Notes under the pieces: generated by a model | What the model saw: the letters and a program-made list of their open reading frames with translations, nothing else | Told to the model about the DNA's origin: nothing | The model's database searches: none | Translations under genes and position numbers: made by a program | Source: Rahnella sp. AA | GTDB taxonomy: Bacteria; Pseudomonadota; Gammaproteobacteria; Enterobacterales; Enterobacteriaceae | Direction of reading: 5' to 3' | DNA: 64,000 nucleotides | Assembly (NCBI RefSeq): GCF_002834385.1 | Contig: NZ_PITQ01000003.1 | Span: 1 to 64,000, forward strand | Shown: positions 52,200 to 61,326 of the stretch, piece after piece | How positions within the stretch are numbered: the stretch's first letter is position 1 | Layout of the letters: each line of letters begins with the position of its first letter

Positions 52200-53711
52200 A
52201 TGAAACCCACATCTGATTTGAATGATCCTAACAAGGCCGTTCCTGCCCCGTCGGGGCAAAAAAAACACCTGATCATGCTGTTCCTGCCTGTCGTGGTGGC
52301 AGTGCTGTTGTTGCTGACACCCGTACCGGCAGGGCTTGAGCCTTATGCCTGGCACTTCTTTGCCATTTTTGTCGGGGTGATTGTCGGCTTAATCTTCGAA
52401 CCCCTGCCCGGCGCAGTGATTGGCCTGACCGGCGTCGTCGTGATTGCCCTGTTCAGCCAGTGGCTGTTGTTCAGCCCGGAAGAAATTGCTAACCCGAAGT
52501 TTAAAATGCCAACGGAAGCCTTTAAATGGGCAGTGAGCGGCTTTGGTAACTCGACGGTCTGGTTAATCTTCGGTGCCTTTATGTTCGCCGCCGGTTACGA
52601 CAAAACGCAGTTTGGCCGCCGCCTGGCGCTGATCCTGGTGAAATATCTCGGTCGCCGCAGCCTGACGTTAGGTTACGCGATTACCTTCGCCGACCTGCTG
52701 CTGGCGCCGTTCACACCGTCCAACACCGCGCGCAGCGGCGGGACCATTTACCCGATTATTGCCAACTTACCGCCGCTTTACGGCTCCAAACCGAATGACC
52801 CGAGTGCACGTAAAATCGGTTCGTATCTGATGTGGGTCGCCATTACTGCGGCCTGTATCACCAGTTCGATGTTTTTATCCGCGCTGGCCCCTAACCTGCT
52901 GGCGCTGGCGCTGGTGAAAAGCATCGTCGGGTTCAATATCTCGTGGGGGATGTGGTTCCTGGCGTTCCTGCCGCTGGGCGTGATTCTGATCCTGGTTATG
53001 CCGCTGCTGGCGTACTGGTTCTATCCGCCGGAAGTCAAAATTAATGATGAAGTACCAAAGTGGGCGAAGGCTGAGCTGGAAAAACTCGGGAAATTGTCAC
53101 GCAACGAAATCCTGCTGTTGATCTTCGTGTGTTCTGCGCTGCTGATGTGGATTTTTGCCGCTGCCTGGATTGAACCGGCGCTGGCAGCATTACTGGTGGT
53201 GGTGCTGATGCTGTGGACCGGCGTGCTGAACTGGAACGACATTACCAGCAACAAACCGGCCTGGAATACTTTCGCCTGGTTTGCCACGCTGGTCGCGCTG
53301 GCGGATGGCCTGGCACGCGTCGGCTTTATCGCCTGGCTGGGTAAAGAAGGCGGCCAGTTGCTCAACGGTTTCGACCCGCAGGTGGCTGCGGTCATGCTGC
53401 TGATTGCATTCTTCCTGCTGCACTATCTGTTCGCCAGTACCACGGCGCATACCACCGCACTGTTACCGGCGATGCTGACTATCGCAGCGGCCATTCCGGG
53501 CATCAATATGCCGGTTTACTGCCTGATGATGGTGACATCGCTGGGTGTGATGGGAATCATCACCCCGTACGGTACCGGTCCGAGCCCAATCTATTACGGC
53601 AGCGGTTATCTGCCGACCAAAGATTACTGGCGTCTGGGCACCATTTTCGGTGCCATTTTCCTCGGCGGCATGATGCTGATTGCTTACCCGTGGATGGTGC
53701 TGATGTTCTGA
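52200..53711 (+). CDS. DASS-family dicarboxylate carrier (CitT/TtdT-like)
   Basis: A 503-residue membrane protein of the divalent anion:Na+/succinate-antiporter family. It has about 12 hydrophobic segments and the family SNT-like motif (APFTPSNTARSGG) and the paired C-terminal TPYGTGPSPIYYGSGY. CitT and TtdT exchange citrate or tartrate for succinate. Divergence from a fumarate-reductase-like enzyme suggests fumarate (or related acid) uptake with succinate export. Confidence 0.87.
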   Translation: MKPTSDLNDPNKAVPAPSGQKKHLIMLFLPVVVAVLLLLTPVPAGLEPYAWHFFAIFVGVIVGLIFEPLPGAVIGLTGVVVIALFSQWLLFSPEEIANPKFKMPTEAFKWAVSGFGNSTVWLIFGAFMFAAGYDKTQFGRRLALILVKYLGRRSLTLGYAITFADLLLAPFTPSNTARSGGTIYPIIANLPPLYGSKPNDPSARKIGSYLMWVAITAACITSSMFLSALAPNLLALALVKSIVGFNISWGMWFLAFLPLGVILILVMPLLAYWFYPPEVKINDEVPKWAKAELEKLGKLSRNEILLLIFVCSALLMWIFAAAWIEPALAALLVVVLMLWTGVLNWNDITSNKPAWNTFAWFATLVALADGLARVGFIAWLGKEGGQLLNGFDPQVAAVMLLIAFFLLHYLFASTTAHTTALLPAMLTIAAAIPGINMPVYCLMMVTSLGVMGIITPYGTGPSPIYYGSGYLPTKDYWRLGTIFGAIFLGGMMLIAYPWMVLMF

Positions 53712-53733
53712 TAAACGCTGCGGCGTTCTGAGT

Positions 53734-53762
53734 AAAAAGGTGCACTTTTGTGCACCTTTTTT
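53734..53762. terminator. Rho-independent terminator after DASS carrier
   Basis: AAAAAGGTGCAC-TTTT-GTGCACCTTTTTT is a perfect stem with A- and T-runs on either side. It serves the carrier gene and, in reverse, the convergent GntR gene. Confidence 0.88.
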
Positions 53763-53792
53763 GTGGGCGTGATCTGTCAGTACAGCGCTGAA

Positions 53793-54458
53793 TTATTCCT
53801 GTGAAAAATAGTGCTCCACCAGAATAGCCGCGCCGTCATCAATCGCTTTATGGATCAATTTAACGCAGCGTTTGCCATCGCCGGCTTCCAGCGCCAGCAA
53901 CAGCTGGTCGTAGTTGTGCTTTCCTTGTGTCATCGGTGAAGACTGCGGATAAAGATAGTTAAAGCACGGGCCAATTTGTACCCACAGTTGTTCGATGAGG
54001 GCGGTCAGCGTCGGCATTCCGGCCATTTCATACAGGGCAAAGCGAAACTCGCGATTATTCTGCAAAGCCTCTTCAACGTTGTTCTCCGCTTTTGCTGCCA
54101 TAAATTCTGCATTCAGCGTCCTGAGCAGCGCAATGTTATCTGCGGTGATGCGCTCGCAGGCCTGCGACACGGCCAGACCTTCGAGGTTTTTGCGGATCAG
54201 CGTGATTTCCTGATAGCGCGACAGCGCAATTTTTGGCACCAGAAACGCCTGCGCGGGCGTGGCATCCAGCGCACCGGCGGAGACCAGCCGCAGTAACGCT
54301 TCGCGCACCGGCGTGACGCTGGTGCCCAGCTGGCTGGCAATCTCTTTCGTGACCAGTCGCGCGCCCGGCTTGAGTACACCGACAATCAGCGCTCCTTTCA
54401 GTTTGGCTTCAACCTGCATGGTCAGGCTGATTCGCTGCGCTTTTTCCATCTCAAACAT
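53793..54458 (-). CDS. GntR-family (FCD) transcriptional regulator
   Basis: A 221-residue FadR-subfamily regulator. The N-terminal winged helix is at about 15-75 (EIASQLGTSVTPVREALLRLVSAGAL) and the C-terminal all-helical FCD ligand domain at about 85-215. It is divergent from the sulfur/peptide ABC operon with a symmetric site between, so it is likely its regulator. Confidence 0.86.
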   Translation of the reverse strand: MFEMEKAQRISLTMQVEAKLKGALIVGVLKPGARLVTKEIASQLGTSVTPVREALLRLVSAGALDATPAQAFLVPKIALSRYQEITLIRKNLEGLAVSQACERITADNIALLRTLNAEFMAAKAENNVEEALQNNREFRFALYEMAGMPTLTALIEQLWVQIGPCFNYLYPQSSPMTQGKHNYDQLLLALEAGDGKRCVKLIHKAIDDGAAILVEHYFSQE

Positions 54459-54532
54459 GTGACATTTCCTTTAGCAAAAATTTGTCTTTTCTTTTGCGGT
54501 TTAAAGTCTGGCTTGCCAAAAATACATTATAT

Positions 54533-54544
54533 AGGATATATCCT
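54533..54544. promoter_or_regulatory. Operator candidate in GntR/ABC operon intergenic region
   Basis: AGGATATATCCT is a perfect dyad, extended to ATA-AGGATATATCCT-TAT with one mismatch. TTGCCA upstream at 54514 is a possible -35 element. A related GATATA-containing dyad lies in front of the convergent ATPase gene at 63850-63868. Confidence 0.45.
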
Positions 54545-54643
54545 GTATTAAGGAATTGGACATTGATTAAACGTTTTCGACGCAGTGACTTCACTTTAAT
54601 TCCGTCAACGCTTCTGGCGGCTTCACTTTGGGAATGACCGTAA

Positions 54644-56137
54644 ATGAGAACACCTGCATTCAAACTGGCTTCACTGGCCTTGCTGCTTGGCCTCACGACT
54701 CCGGCGGTTTTCGCCTCTGAACTGGTGATCGCGCAAACCACCTCTGCCACGGCGATGGATCCGGGGTTCCTGAAAGAATCCGCCACGTTGGTGGACAACC
54801 TCTTTGACACGCTGGTGCTGCGCGATGCCAATATGCAGTTGCAGCCAGGGCTGGCGACCAGCTGGAAATCACTCGACGATACCACCTGGGAATTCACATT
54901 ACGCCAGAGCGTGAAGTTCAGCGACGGTGAACCCGTAAACGCGCAGGCCGTCAAATTCTCCATTGACCGTATTCTTGATCCCGCAAACCATGCGCCAACC
55001 ATCTCTTATATCCGCACAATCAAATCAGTGGAAGTCACCGGCGATTATCAGGTGAAAATTCACACCAGCGGCCCGGATCCGCTGCTGCCCACGCGGATGA
55101 GCCGTTACCCGACGTACATCGTGCCACCGGCGTATGTCACCAAAGTGGGCGCGGCTGAATTTGCGCGTAAACCGGTCGGGTCAGGTGCGTACACCTTGCA
55201 GACGTTTATCCCCGACGAAAAAGTGGTGATGCAGGCGAATCCTGATTACTGGCGTGGTAAGCCCGCAATCGATACCGTTACCTGGCGGCCAATTCCTGAA
55301 GCCACTGCGCGTATCACCGCCCTGCTGACCGGAGAAGTTCAGCTGGTGGATGGCGTTCCGGCCGATCTGGTTCCTGCGCTGAAAAACAAACCGGGCGTGC
55401 ATCTTGAACAGGTGAAAAATGGTGGACTGACGATTTACCTCGGGCTGAAGAACGACCAGAAACCGCTGAACGACGTGCGCGTACGTCAGGCGCTGTCTCT
55501 GGCGCTGAACCGCACGGCGTATACCCGCGATTTGCTGCACGGTTTCGGCACACCAACCGGCACGATGGCCGGGCCGAAAGATTTTGGCTATGACGCGATC
55601 CCGGCACCGGCGCAGGACGTCGCGAAGGCGAAATCCCTGCTGGCCGAAGCCGGTTATCCGCAGGGCTTCACCCTGAAATTCCAGGCACCGCGTCGTTATA
55701 TTGCCAGCGCCGATGTGGCACAGGCGATCGTGCAGGATCTGGCGGCGATCGGCGTGAAAGCTGAGCTGGAAGTCCCGGAATGGTCGGTCTATACCCAGCA
55801 GGTGGCGGCGCAGAAACAGGCTCCGCTGTACATGCTGGCGTGGGGTTCCACGCAGACGCTGGACGCCGATGCCGCGCTGTATCCGATCCTGCATTCCGGC
55901 GAACCGTATTCCACGGTGAACTCACCGGAGCTGGACGCCCTGCTTAACAGCAGCCGCACCACGGTTGACCCGGCGAAACGCGAGAAAATTTTACAACAAA
56001 TCCAGCAGGTTGTGGCCGTACAGCAACCGCTGATCCCGCTTTACAAGGAAGATTCACTGTATGCCAGTGCGGATAATGTGACCTTCAAAGGCCGCGCAGA
56101 TTCCCGCATTCCGCTGTTCGACCTGAGGCTTAAATGA
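54644..56137 (+). CDS. Peptide-type ABC transporter substrate-binding protein
   Basis: A 497-residue family-5 solute-binding protein with a Sec signal (cleavage near VFAS-EL). The LVIAQTTSATAMDPG and TSWKSLDDTTWEFTLRQSVKF stretches are typical. It starts an operon with two permeases, an M20-like protein, a PLP enzyme, an OCD-like enzyme and a rhodanese. The ligand may be a sulfur-containing peptide or amino-acid derivative (inferred from the enzymes). Confidence 0.87.
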   Translation: MRTPAFKLASLALLLGLTTPAVFASELVIAQTTSATAMDPGFLKESATLVDNLFDTLVLRDANMQLQPGLATSWKSLDDTTWEFTLRQSVKFSDGEPVNAQAVKFSIDRILDPANHAPTISYIRTIKSVEVTGDYQVKIHTSGPDPLLPTRMSRYPTYIVPPAYVTKVGAAEFARKPVGSGAYTLQTFIPDEKVVMQANPDYWRGKPAIDTVTWRPIPEATARITALLTGEVQLVDGVPADLVPALKNKPGVHLEQVKNGGLTIYLGLKNDQKPLNDVRVRQALSLALNRTAYTRDLLHGFGTPTGTMAGPKDFGYDAIPAPAQDVAKAKSLLAEAGYPQGFTLKFQAPRRYIASADVAQAIVQDLAAIGVKAELEVPEWSVYTQQVAAQKQAPLYMLAWGSTQTLDADAALYPILHSGEPYSTVNSPELDALLNSSRTTVDPAKREKILQQIQQVVAVQQPLIPLYKEDSLYASADNVTFKGRADSRIPLFDLRLK

Positions 56138-56979
56138 TTTCACTGCGTTCGGCTTTGCAGAGAAAACCCCGTCGTCGCTTTTATGGCGACGGTATTCTCG
56201 GCGGCCTTTTGCTGTTGCTGGTCATCATCCCGGCGCTTCTCGCGCCGTGGTTACCGCTGCCGGATCCGCTGAAGAACGATCTGGCGGCGGCGTTTTCTGC
56301 GCCCGGTGGCCAGCATCTGCTCGGCACCGATCAGCTGGGCCGTGATTTATTGTCGCGCATTCTGGCGGGCACGCGCCTCTCCCTGATGGTGGTGTTGCTG
56401 GCAGCGGTGATTGCGGCGGTGATCGGTTCGGTGCTTGGCATGATTGCCGGATATGTGGGTGGCTGGCTGGACGCGCTGATTATGCGCCTGATGGATATCC
56501 AGCTGGCAGTGCCGTTTATCCTGCTGATCTTACTGGTGATGGCGCTGTTCGGCGCGTCCCTTACCAATATCATCCTGATCATGGGCGTTACCAGTTGGGC
56601 AATTTATGCCCGCGTGGCGCGCGCCAAAACGCTGGAAATCCGCGAGCTGGAATACATCGAATCCGTCAAGGCCATGGGCTTTTCGACGCCGCGCATTTTG
56701 CTGCGCCACGTTTTACCCAACCTGATGACGCCGCTGATTGTCCTGCTGACGCTGGATATTCCGCGTCTTATCGTGCTTGAGGCGTCGATTGGCTTCCTCG
56801 GTATGGGCATTCAGCCACCGACGCCGACGCTGGGAAATCTGATCGGCGAAGGCCGTTCTTACATGCTGCTCGCGCAGTGGCTGGTGCTGTATCCGGGGCT
56901 GGTCATTGCCGCGCTGGTCATTGGCTGCAACCTGCTTGGCGACAGCCTGCTGCGTAAAACCCACACGAGGCTCGACTGA
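56134..56979 (+). CDS. Peptide ABC transporter permease (DppC-like)
   Basis: A 281-residue DppC-type permease (GTDQLGRDLLSRILAGTRLS, EYIESVKAMGFS coupling loop). Here DppC comes before DppB, the reverse of the usual order and of the operon at 42-48 kb. It overlaps the binding-protein gene by ATGA. Confidence 0.88.
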   Translation: MISLRSALQRKPRRRFYGDGILGGLLLLLVIIPALLAPWLPLPDPLKNDLAAAFSAPGGQHLLGTDQLGRDLLSRILAGTRLSLMVVLLAAVIAAVIGSVLGMIAGYVGGWLDALIMRLMDIQLAVPFILLILLVMALFGASLTNIILIMGVTSWAIYARVARAKTLEIRELEYIESVKAMGFSTPRILLRHVLPNLMTPLIVLLTLDIPRLIVLEASIGFLGMGIQPPTPTLGNLIGEGRSYMLLAQWLVLYPGLVIAALVIGCNLLGDSLLRKTHTRLD

Positions 56980-56980
56980 T

Positions 56981-57895
56981 ATGCTGCGTTATATCCTGCA
57001 ACGCCTCGGGCAATCCGTACTGGTGATGTTTGGCGTCTCACTGCTGATTTTCTACAGTTTGCACCTCACGGGTGATCCGGCGGCGGTCATGATGCCGCCC
57101 GGCTCGAGCCAGCAGGAAATCGAGAATTTCCGCCACAGTATGGGCTTTGATCGCTCGCTTATCTGGCAATACTGGCATTACCTGACGGGCGTTTTACACG
57201 GCGATCTCGGCGAATCCCTGCGCTACAGCCAGCCGGTCACTGAGTTAATTGGTCAGCGCGTTCCCGCCACGCTGCTGCTCGCCGTCAGCGCCCTGCTCTG
57301 GAGCACGGTTGCCGGTTTGCTGCTCGGCATCGTCAGCGCGCTGTACCAGAACACCGCGTGGGATTTGCTCTCGCGCCTGCTGGCGTTCAGCGGTCAGGCA
57401 ATCCCGGTTTTCTGGCTCGGCCTGCTGCTGATTATTGTGTTCAGCCTGAACCTGCGCTGGCTGCCGTCCGGCGGTTATGGCAGCGCCAGTCAGCTCATCA
57501 TGCCCGCCCTGAGCCTCGGCGCGTATTACATGAGCGCCATTGCGCGCCTGATCCGCGCCAGCCTGATTGACGTGATGCAGCAGGATTACATCCGTACCGC
57601 GCGTGCCAAAGGGCTGAGTGCCTGGCGGATTGTCGTGCGCCACGGGCTGCGTAATGCGCTGATCCCGGTCATCACCGTGCAGGGGATGTATTTCGCCTCG
57701 CTGCTCGGCGGCGCGCTGGTGACGGAAATCATTTTTGCCTGGCCGGGCATTGGCCGCCTGGCCGTACAGGCCATTCAGAACCGTGATTTCCCGCTGGTAC
57801 AGGCCATTGTGTTGCTGGCCGCGCTGGTGTTTGTCGGCATCAACCTGATTATCGACCTGCTCTATGTGGTACTGAACCCGAGGATCCGCCTGTGA
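56981..57895 (+). CDS. Peptide ABC transporter permease (DppB-like)
   Basis: 304 residues from ATG 56981, which begins one nt after the previous stop; a longer in-frame start inside the previous gene is rejected. DppB-type N-terminus MLRYILQRLGQSVLVMFGVS, EAA-like loop IRTARAKGLSAWRIV. Confidence 0.88.
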   Translation: MLRYILQRLGQSVLVMFGVSLLIFYSLHLTGDPAAVMMPPGSSQQEIENFRHSMGFDRSLIWQYWHYLTGVLHGDLGESLRYSQPVTELIGQRVPATLLLAVSALLWSTVAGLLLGIVSALYQNTAWDLLSRLLAFSGQAIPVFWLGLLLIIVFSLNLRWLPSGGYGSASQLIMPALSLGAYYMSAIARLIRASLIDVMQQDYIRTARAKGLSAWRIVVRHGLRNALIPVITVQGMYFASLLGGALVTEIIFAWPGIGRLAVQAIQNRDFPLVQAIVLLAALVFVGINLIIDLLYVVLNPRIRL

Positions 57896-59274
57896 GTATT
57901 TCAATTACGCCGTCGATTTATCCGACGCTGGATTTGCTGTCTGCCATCACGCCGTTTACCAGCGTATCCGGCCAGCTGGGTCAGCAACGCGCGCTGGCGC
58001 ACTGGCTGGAAGACTGGATCCGTACCGAACTGGGCGGCGTGCCGGTGATTTCTGTCAGCGAGCAAACGCAGCAAGACGCCCCGCCGCTGGTGCATATGCG
58101 CATTGACCGGCAGGCGGAAAAAACGCTGGTGCTTTACAACATGTATGACGTGATGCCTGCGGACAATGCGGGCTGGGAGTTTCCACCGTTTACCGGCGGC
58201 GTGACCGACTGGCCGGGCGTCGGTGAAGTCTTTATTGCACGCGGTGCCGAAAACAACAAAGGCCCGCTGGCGGGCATGCTGATGGCAGTGAAATCACTGT
58301 GTGAGAGCGGAAAACTCAACGTCAATCTGGAAATACTGCTGGAAGGTGAAGAGGAAATTGGCAGCGGCCAGCTGCGCCGCTATCTGGCGCAGGAGCCGTG
58401 CCCGGTGTCTGCCGCCGGTGCGGTCTTTTTCCCGTCGCTGTGCGAATACGGCGGCGGCGAGCCGCGCGTTTATCTCGGATTCAGCGGGCTGAGCGGAGGC
58501 CGCTTAAAAGTCAGCGGCGGCAAATGGGGCGGCCCGTCTGCGGCGATCCACGCCAGTAACGCCAACTGGATTGCCAACCCGGTCTGGCGTCTGGTGGCTG
58601 CACTCAATGCCATCGCCCCCGCGCACAACAGCGGTGTGATTGCCCGTCAGGCTATTGATGAAGAAGCCAACCGCCTGCTTTCCACACTTGCCGCACAGTT
58701 CAGCATTGCCGACGAATTGACGTTTCGCCGCAGCGAAACGTTATCCGTCAGCGGCGATACGCTGGCCTGCCTGCAACAGCTGATCAACGGCGCAGTGCTG
58801 AATATTTCGGAAATCCGCAGCGACCCGCTGGAATCGCGCGGCGTGATCCCACGCAGCGCCAGCGCCGAGATTGCCCTGCGCGTCCCGCCGGGCATCGACG
58901 GTGAAAGCCTGCTGGCGGTGATCCGCCAGACGCTGTCCCGCCCGGAATTCAACGGCGTGGAACTGGAACTCGACGACTGTTATCCCGGCCACCGTTTCGC
59001 ATACCACAGCCCCGGCGTTGACGCCCTGCTTGCCAGTTACGCAATGCAGGGCGCGAAACCGCAAATCTGGCCGTGGGCACCCGGCTGCGCACCGGCTTAC
59101 ACCTTCGCCCGCGTGGCACCGGCCTTCCTGATTGGCGGGCTGGGGCGCGGCGGCAACGCACACGGCGTGAACGAATTCGTCACCCTGCGCGGGCTGGAAC
59201 GTTTTCAGCAATCGGTCACTGACTGGATCACCGGATTCAGCGATGACACCCCTTTTTCTACACCGGCGGTATAA
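57892..59274 (+). CDS. M20-family metallopeptidase-like protein with altered metal site
   Basis: 460 residues from GTG 57892 (GTGA overlap). The M20 fold is evident from EGEEEIGSG, a GGPSAAIHASNA dimerisation segment and HGVNEFV at the end. The expected GHxD motif reads YNMYDVMP, replacing the zinc His by Met, and the bridging Asp of GRGxxDxKG is Asn (ENNKG). It may have lost or changed metal dependence, or form a distinct subfamily. Context suggests processing of the imported substrate. Confidence 0.8.
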   Translation: MSISITPSIYPTLDLLSAITPFTSVSGQLGQQRALAHWLEDWIRTELGGVPVISVSEQTQQDAPPLVHMRIDRQAEKTLVLYNMYDVMPADNAGWEFPPFTGGVTDWPGVGEVFIARGAENNKGPLAGMLMAVKSLCESGKLNVNLEILLEGEEEIGSGQLRRYLAQEPCPVSAAGAVFFPSLCEYGGGEPRVYLGFSGLSGGRLKVSGGKWGGPSAAIHASNANWIANPVWRLVAALNAIAPAHNSGVIARQAIDEEANRLLSTLAAQFSIADELTFRRSETLSVSGDTLACLQQLINGAVLNISEIRSDPLESRGVIPRSASAEIALRVPPGIDGESLLAVIRQTLSRPEFNGVELELDDCYPGHRFAYHSPGVDALLASYAMQGAKPQIWPWAPGCAPAYTFARVAPAFLIGGLGRGGNAHGVNEFVTLRGLERFQQSVTDWITGFSDDTPFSTPAV

Positions 59275-59288
59275 GCCGCCGGTGTTTT
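59260..59288 (+). terminator. Intra-operon hairpin overlapping the M20 stop codon
   Basis: ACACCGGCGG and CCGCCGGTGT form a perfect 10-bp stem around TATAAG, followed by TTT. The TAA stop sits in the loop, so translating ribosomes would mask it. It may lower downstream expression or protect mRNA ends. Confidence 0.6.
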
Positions 59289-59337
59289 GCGTCAACTCCC
59301 GGGAAAGTTTTAAAAATAAACCAGCAGGATACTTACC

Positions 59338-60336
59338 ATGAAACAGTCCGATGATTTTGAAAGAGTGCCACTGGGGTTTTTCCCCACGCCGCTTGAGCGC
59401 CTGACGACACTGGGCGACTCACTTGGCATCACGCTGGATATCAAACGTGATGATTACACCGGCTTTGGCGGCGGCGGCAATAAAGTCCGCAAACTGGAAT
59501 ATCTGATGGCCGACGCCTGCCGTAAGGAGGTTGATGTGGTGATTACCACCGGCGGACATCAGTCAAACCATGCGCGCATGGTTGCCGCCGCTGCACGTAA
59601 GTTCGGCATGAAACCGGTGCTGGTGCTGCGTGGCAATCAGCCCGATACATATCAGGGCAATCTGCTGCTCGACAAACTGTTCGGTGCGGAGCTGGAGTTT
59701 CTCGACCCCGACGGTTATTTCACCCAGATTGAAGGCGCAATGAACGCCCACGCCGAAGCCGCACAGGCGCGCGGAGAAAAGGCGCTGATTATTCCGCTGG
59801 GGGGTGCCACACCGCTTGGCGCACTGGGATATGTCCGCGCCATCGAAGAAATGGACGCTCAGTTGAAAGAACGCGGCGAACCTGCGCCGGACGTCATCGT
59901 TGCCCCAACCGGTTCCGGCGGCACGCTGGCAGGTTTGTACGTCGGTGCGCGCCGTTACTGGCCGGACACCAAAATTATCGGTATCAGCGTCAGCGCTAAA
60001 GCCGAATGGTTCCAGACCCGCATTTCAGCCATGGCGCAGGATTGCGCTGACCTGCTCGAATGGCCGCAAAGCTGGACGCCGGAAGATATCTGGATTGAAG
60101 ACGGTTTTGTCGGCACCGCGTACGGCGTGCCTTCTGACGGTGGTATCAACGCCATTTACCGCGTTGCGCAGGCCGAAGGGGTGCTGCTGGATCCGGTCTA
60201 CACCGGCAAAGCGATGCACGGCTTAATCAGCCTGACGGAGCAAGGCAAAATCAGCGCAGGTTCGCGGGTGATTTTCGTTCACTGCGGCGGTTCACCGGCC
60301 CTTTATCCGTTTGCACAAACGTTGCTGGAGCACTGA
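59338..60336 (+). CDS. D-cysteine desulfhydrase / ACC-deaminase-like PLP enzyme
   Basis: A 332-residue fold-type II PLP enzyme. The PLP Lys is in GGGGNKVRKLEYL, the phosphate-binding TGSGGT is at about 186-191, and TTGGHQSNHARM carries the substrate loop. DcyD-type enzymes release sulfide, ammonia and pyruvate from D-cysteine; ACC deaminases differ at a few active-site residues that I cannot decide here. A hairpin precedes it, and the rhodanese gene downstream supports a sulfur substrate. Confidence 0.83.
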   Translation: MKQSDDFERVPLGFFPTPLERLTTLGDSLGITLDIKRDDYTGFGGGGNKVRKLEYLMADACRKEVDVVITTGGHQSNHARMVAAAARKFGMKPVLVLRGNQPDTYQGNLLLDKLFGAELEFLDPDGYFTQIEGAMNAHAEAAQARGEKALIIPLGGATPLGALGYVRAIEEMDAQLKERGEPAPDVIVAPTGSGGTLAGLYVGARRYWPDTKIIGISVSAKAEWFQTRISAMAQDCADLLEWPQSWTPEDIWIEDGFVGTAYGVPSDGGINAIYRVAQAEGVLLDPVYTGKAMHGLISLTEQGKISAGSRVIFVHCGGSPALYPFAQTLLEH

Positions 60337-60338
60337 AC

Positions 60339-61322
60339 ATGACACCGGGTTTTCGCACACTGAGCCGCGCGGACGTGGTGGCGCTTGGCGGCACCGATCC
60401 GCAGGCCGCGCTGGAAGATATCTGTGACGTTGTCACGCTGATGCGCCAGAATGCAGCGCAGATGCCTGCGGAAACCCACGTCAGTTTAGGCACGCCGCGC
60501 GGCAAAGCGTATGCGCTGCCCGCCAGCGTTGGCGGGCGGTTTAACGCCGCCGGGGTGAAATGGACCGCCCATCGCCCGGACGCGCAGGACCAGCTCCCGC
60601 AGGCGATGGCGCTGACGCTGATTAACCGCGCCGATAACGGCCAGCCGCTCGGGCTGGTGGAAAGCGGCGCACTGACCGCCACGCGCACCGCGGCGGTGTC
60701 GGCCCTTGCGCTGCGTCATGCCGCACCGCGTCCGGTTCAAAGTGTGTTACTGCTCGGTGCGGGTGTTCAGGCACTGGCGCATCTCGACATGCTTCGCCAG
60801 TTGTTCCCCGATCTGCGCCAGGTCAGCTGGTGGGAACGCAGTGCGTCTGCGTTGCCGGTGGATACCGCGCAATTCCCCTGGCCGCTGATTCGGGTTCCCG
60901 ATCTTCACAATGCGCTGGCACAGGACGCTGGCGCCGTGATCACCTGCACCAGCGCCGCCGAACCGCTGCTCGGGCCGGAAGCGATCCGCGCCGGTCGTCT
61001 GGTGATTCAGGTCGGTTATCACGAAGTGTCCTTTGCAGCGATTAACCGCTCGACGCGCGTGCTGGTGGATTTATGGGGGGATTTCTGTGAAACCAGCGCC
61101 AAAAGCCTGTTCCAGATGTACCGCGCCGGAAAAATCCTGCCCGAACACGTGGACGCCGATTTAGGCAATCTGCTGCTCGACGGCTGGCGACCGGCGGCTG
61201 ACGACAGCGTGTATTTCTCTTCGTTTGGCCTCAACGTTTTTGACATTGCCCTCGCATCACGCGTTTTAAAACTTGCCGCAGAACGCGGAACCGGCATGCT
61301 TTTGCCGCTTTTCCCGGAGTAA
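60339..61322 (+). CDS. Ornithine cyclodeaminase/mu-crystallin-family protein
   Basis: A 327-residue protein with an N-terminal OCD substrate region and a Rossmann motif LLGAGVQALAHLDML. It ends in the YFSSFGLNVFDIALA stretch typical of OCD/mu-crystallin. Members include ketimine reductases acting on cyclic thio-ketimines and on alanine-type imines. That reaction would fit a cysteine-derived substrate, but it is inference. It lies 2 nt after the previous stop. Confidence 0.84.
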   Translation: MTPGFRTLSRADVVALGGTDPQAALEDICDVVTLMRQNAAQMPAETHVSLGTPRGKAYALPASVGGRFNAAGVKWTAHRPDAQDQLPQAMALTLINRADNGQPLGLVESGALTATRTAAVSALALRHAAPRPVQSVLLLGAGVQALAHLDMLRQLFPDLRQVSWWERSASALPVDTAQFPWPLIRVPDLHNALAQDAGAVITCTSAAEPLLGPEAIRAGRLVIQVGYHEVSFAAINRSTRVLVDLWGDFCETSAKSLFQMYRAGKILPEHVDADLGNLLLDGWRPAADDSVYFSSFGLNVFDIALASRVLKLAAERGTGMLLPLFPE

Positions 61323-61326
61323 GATT

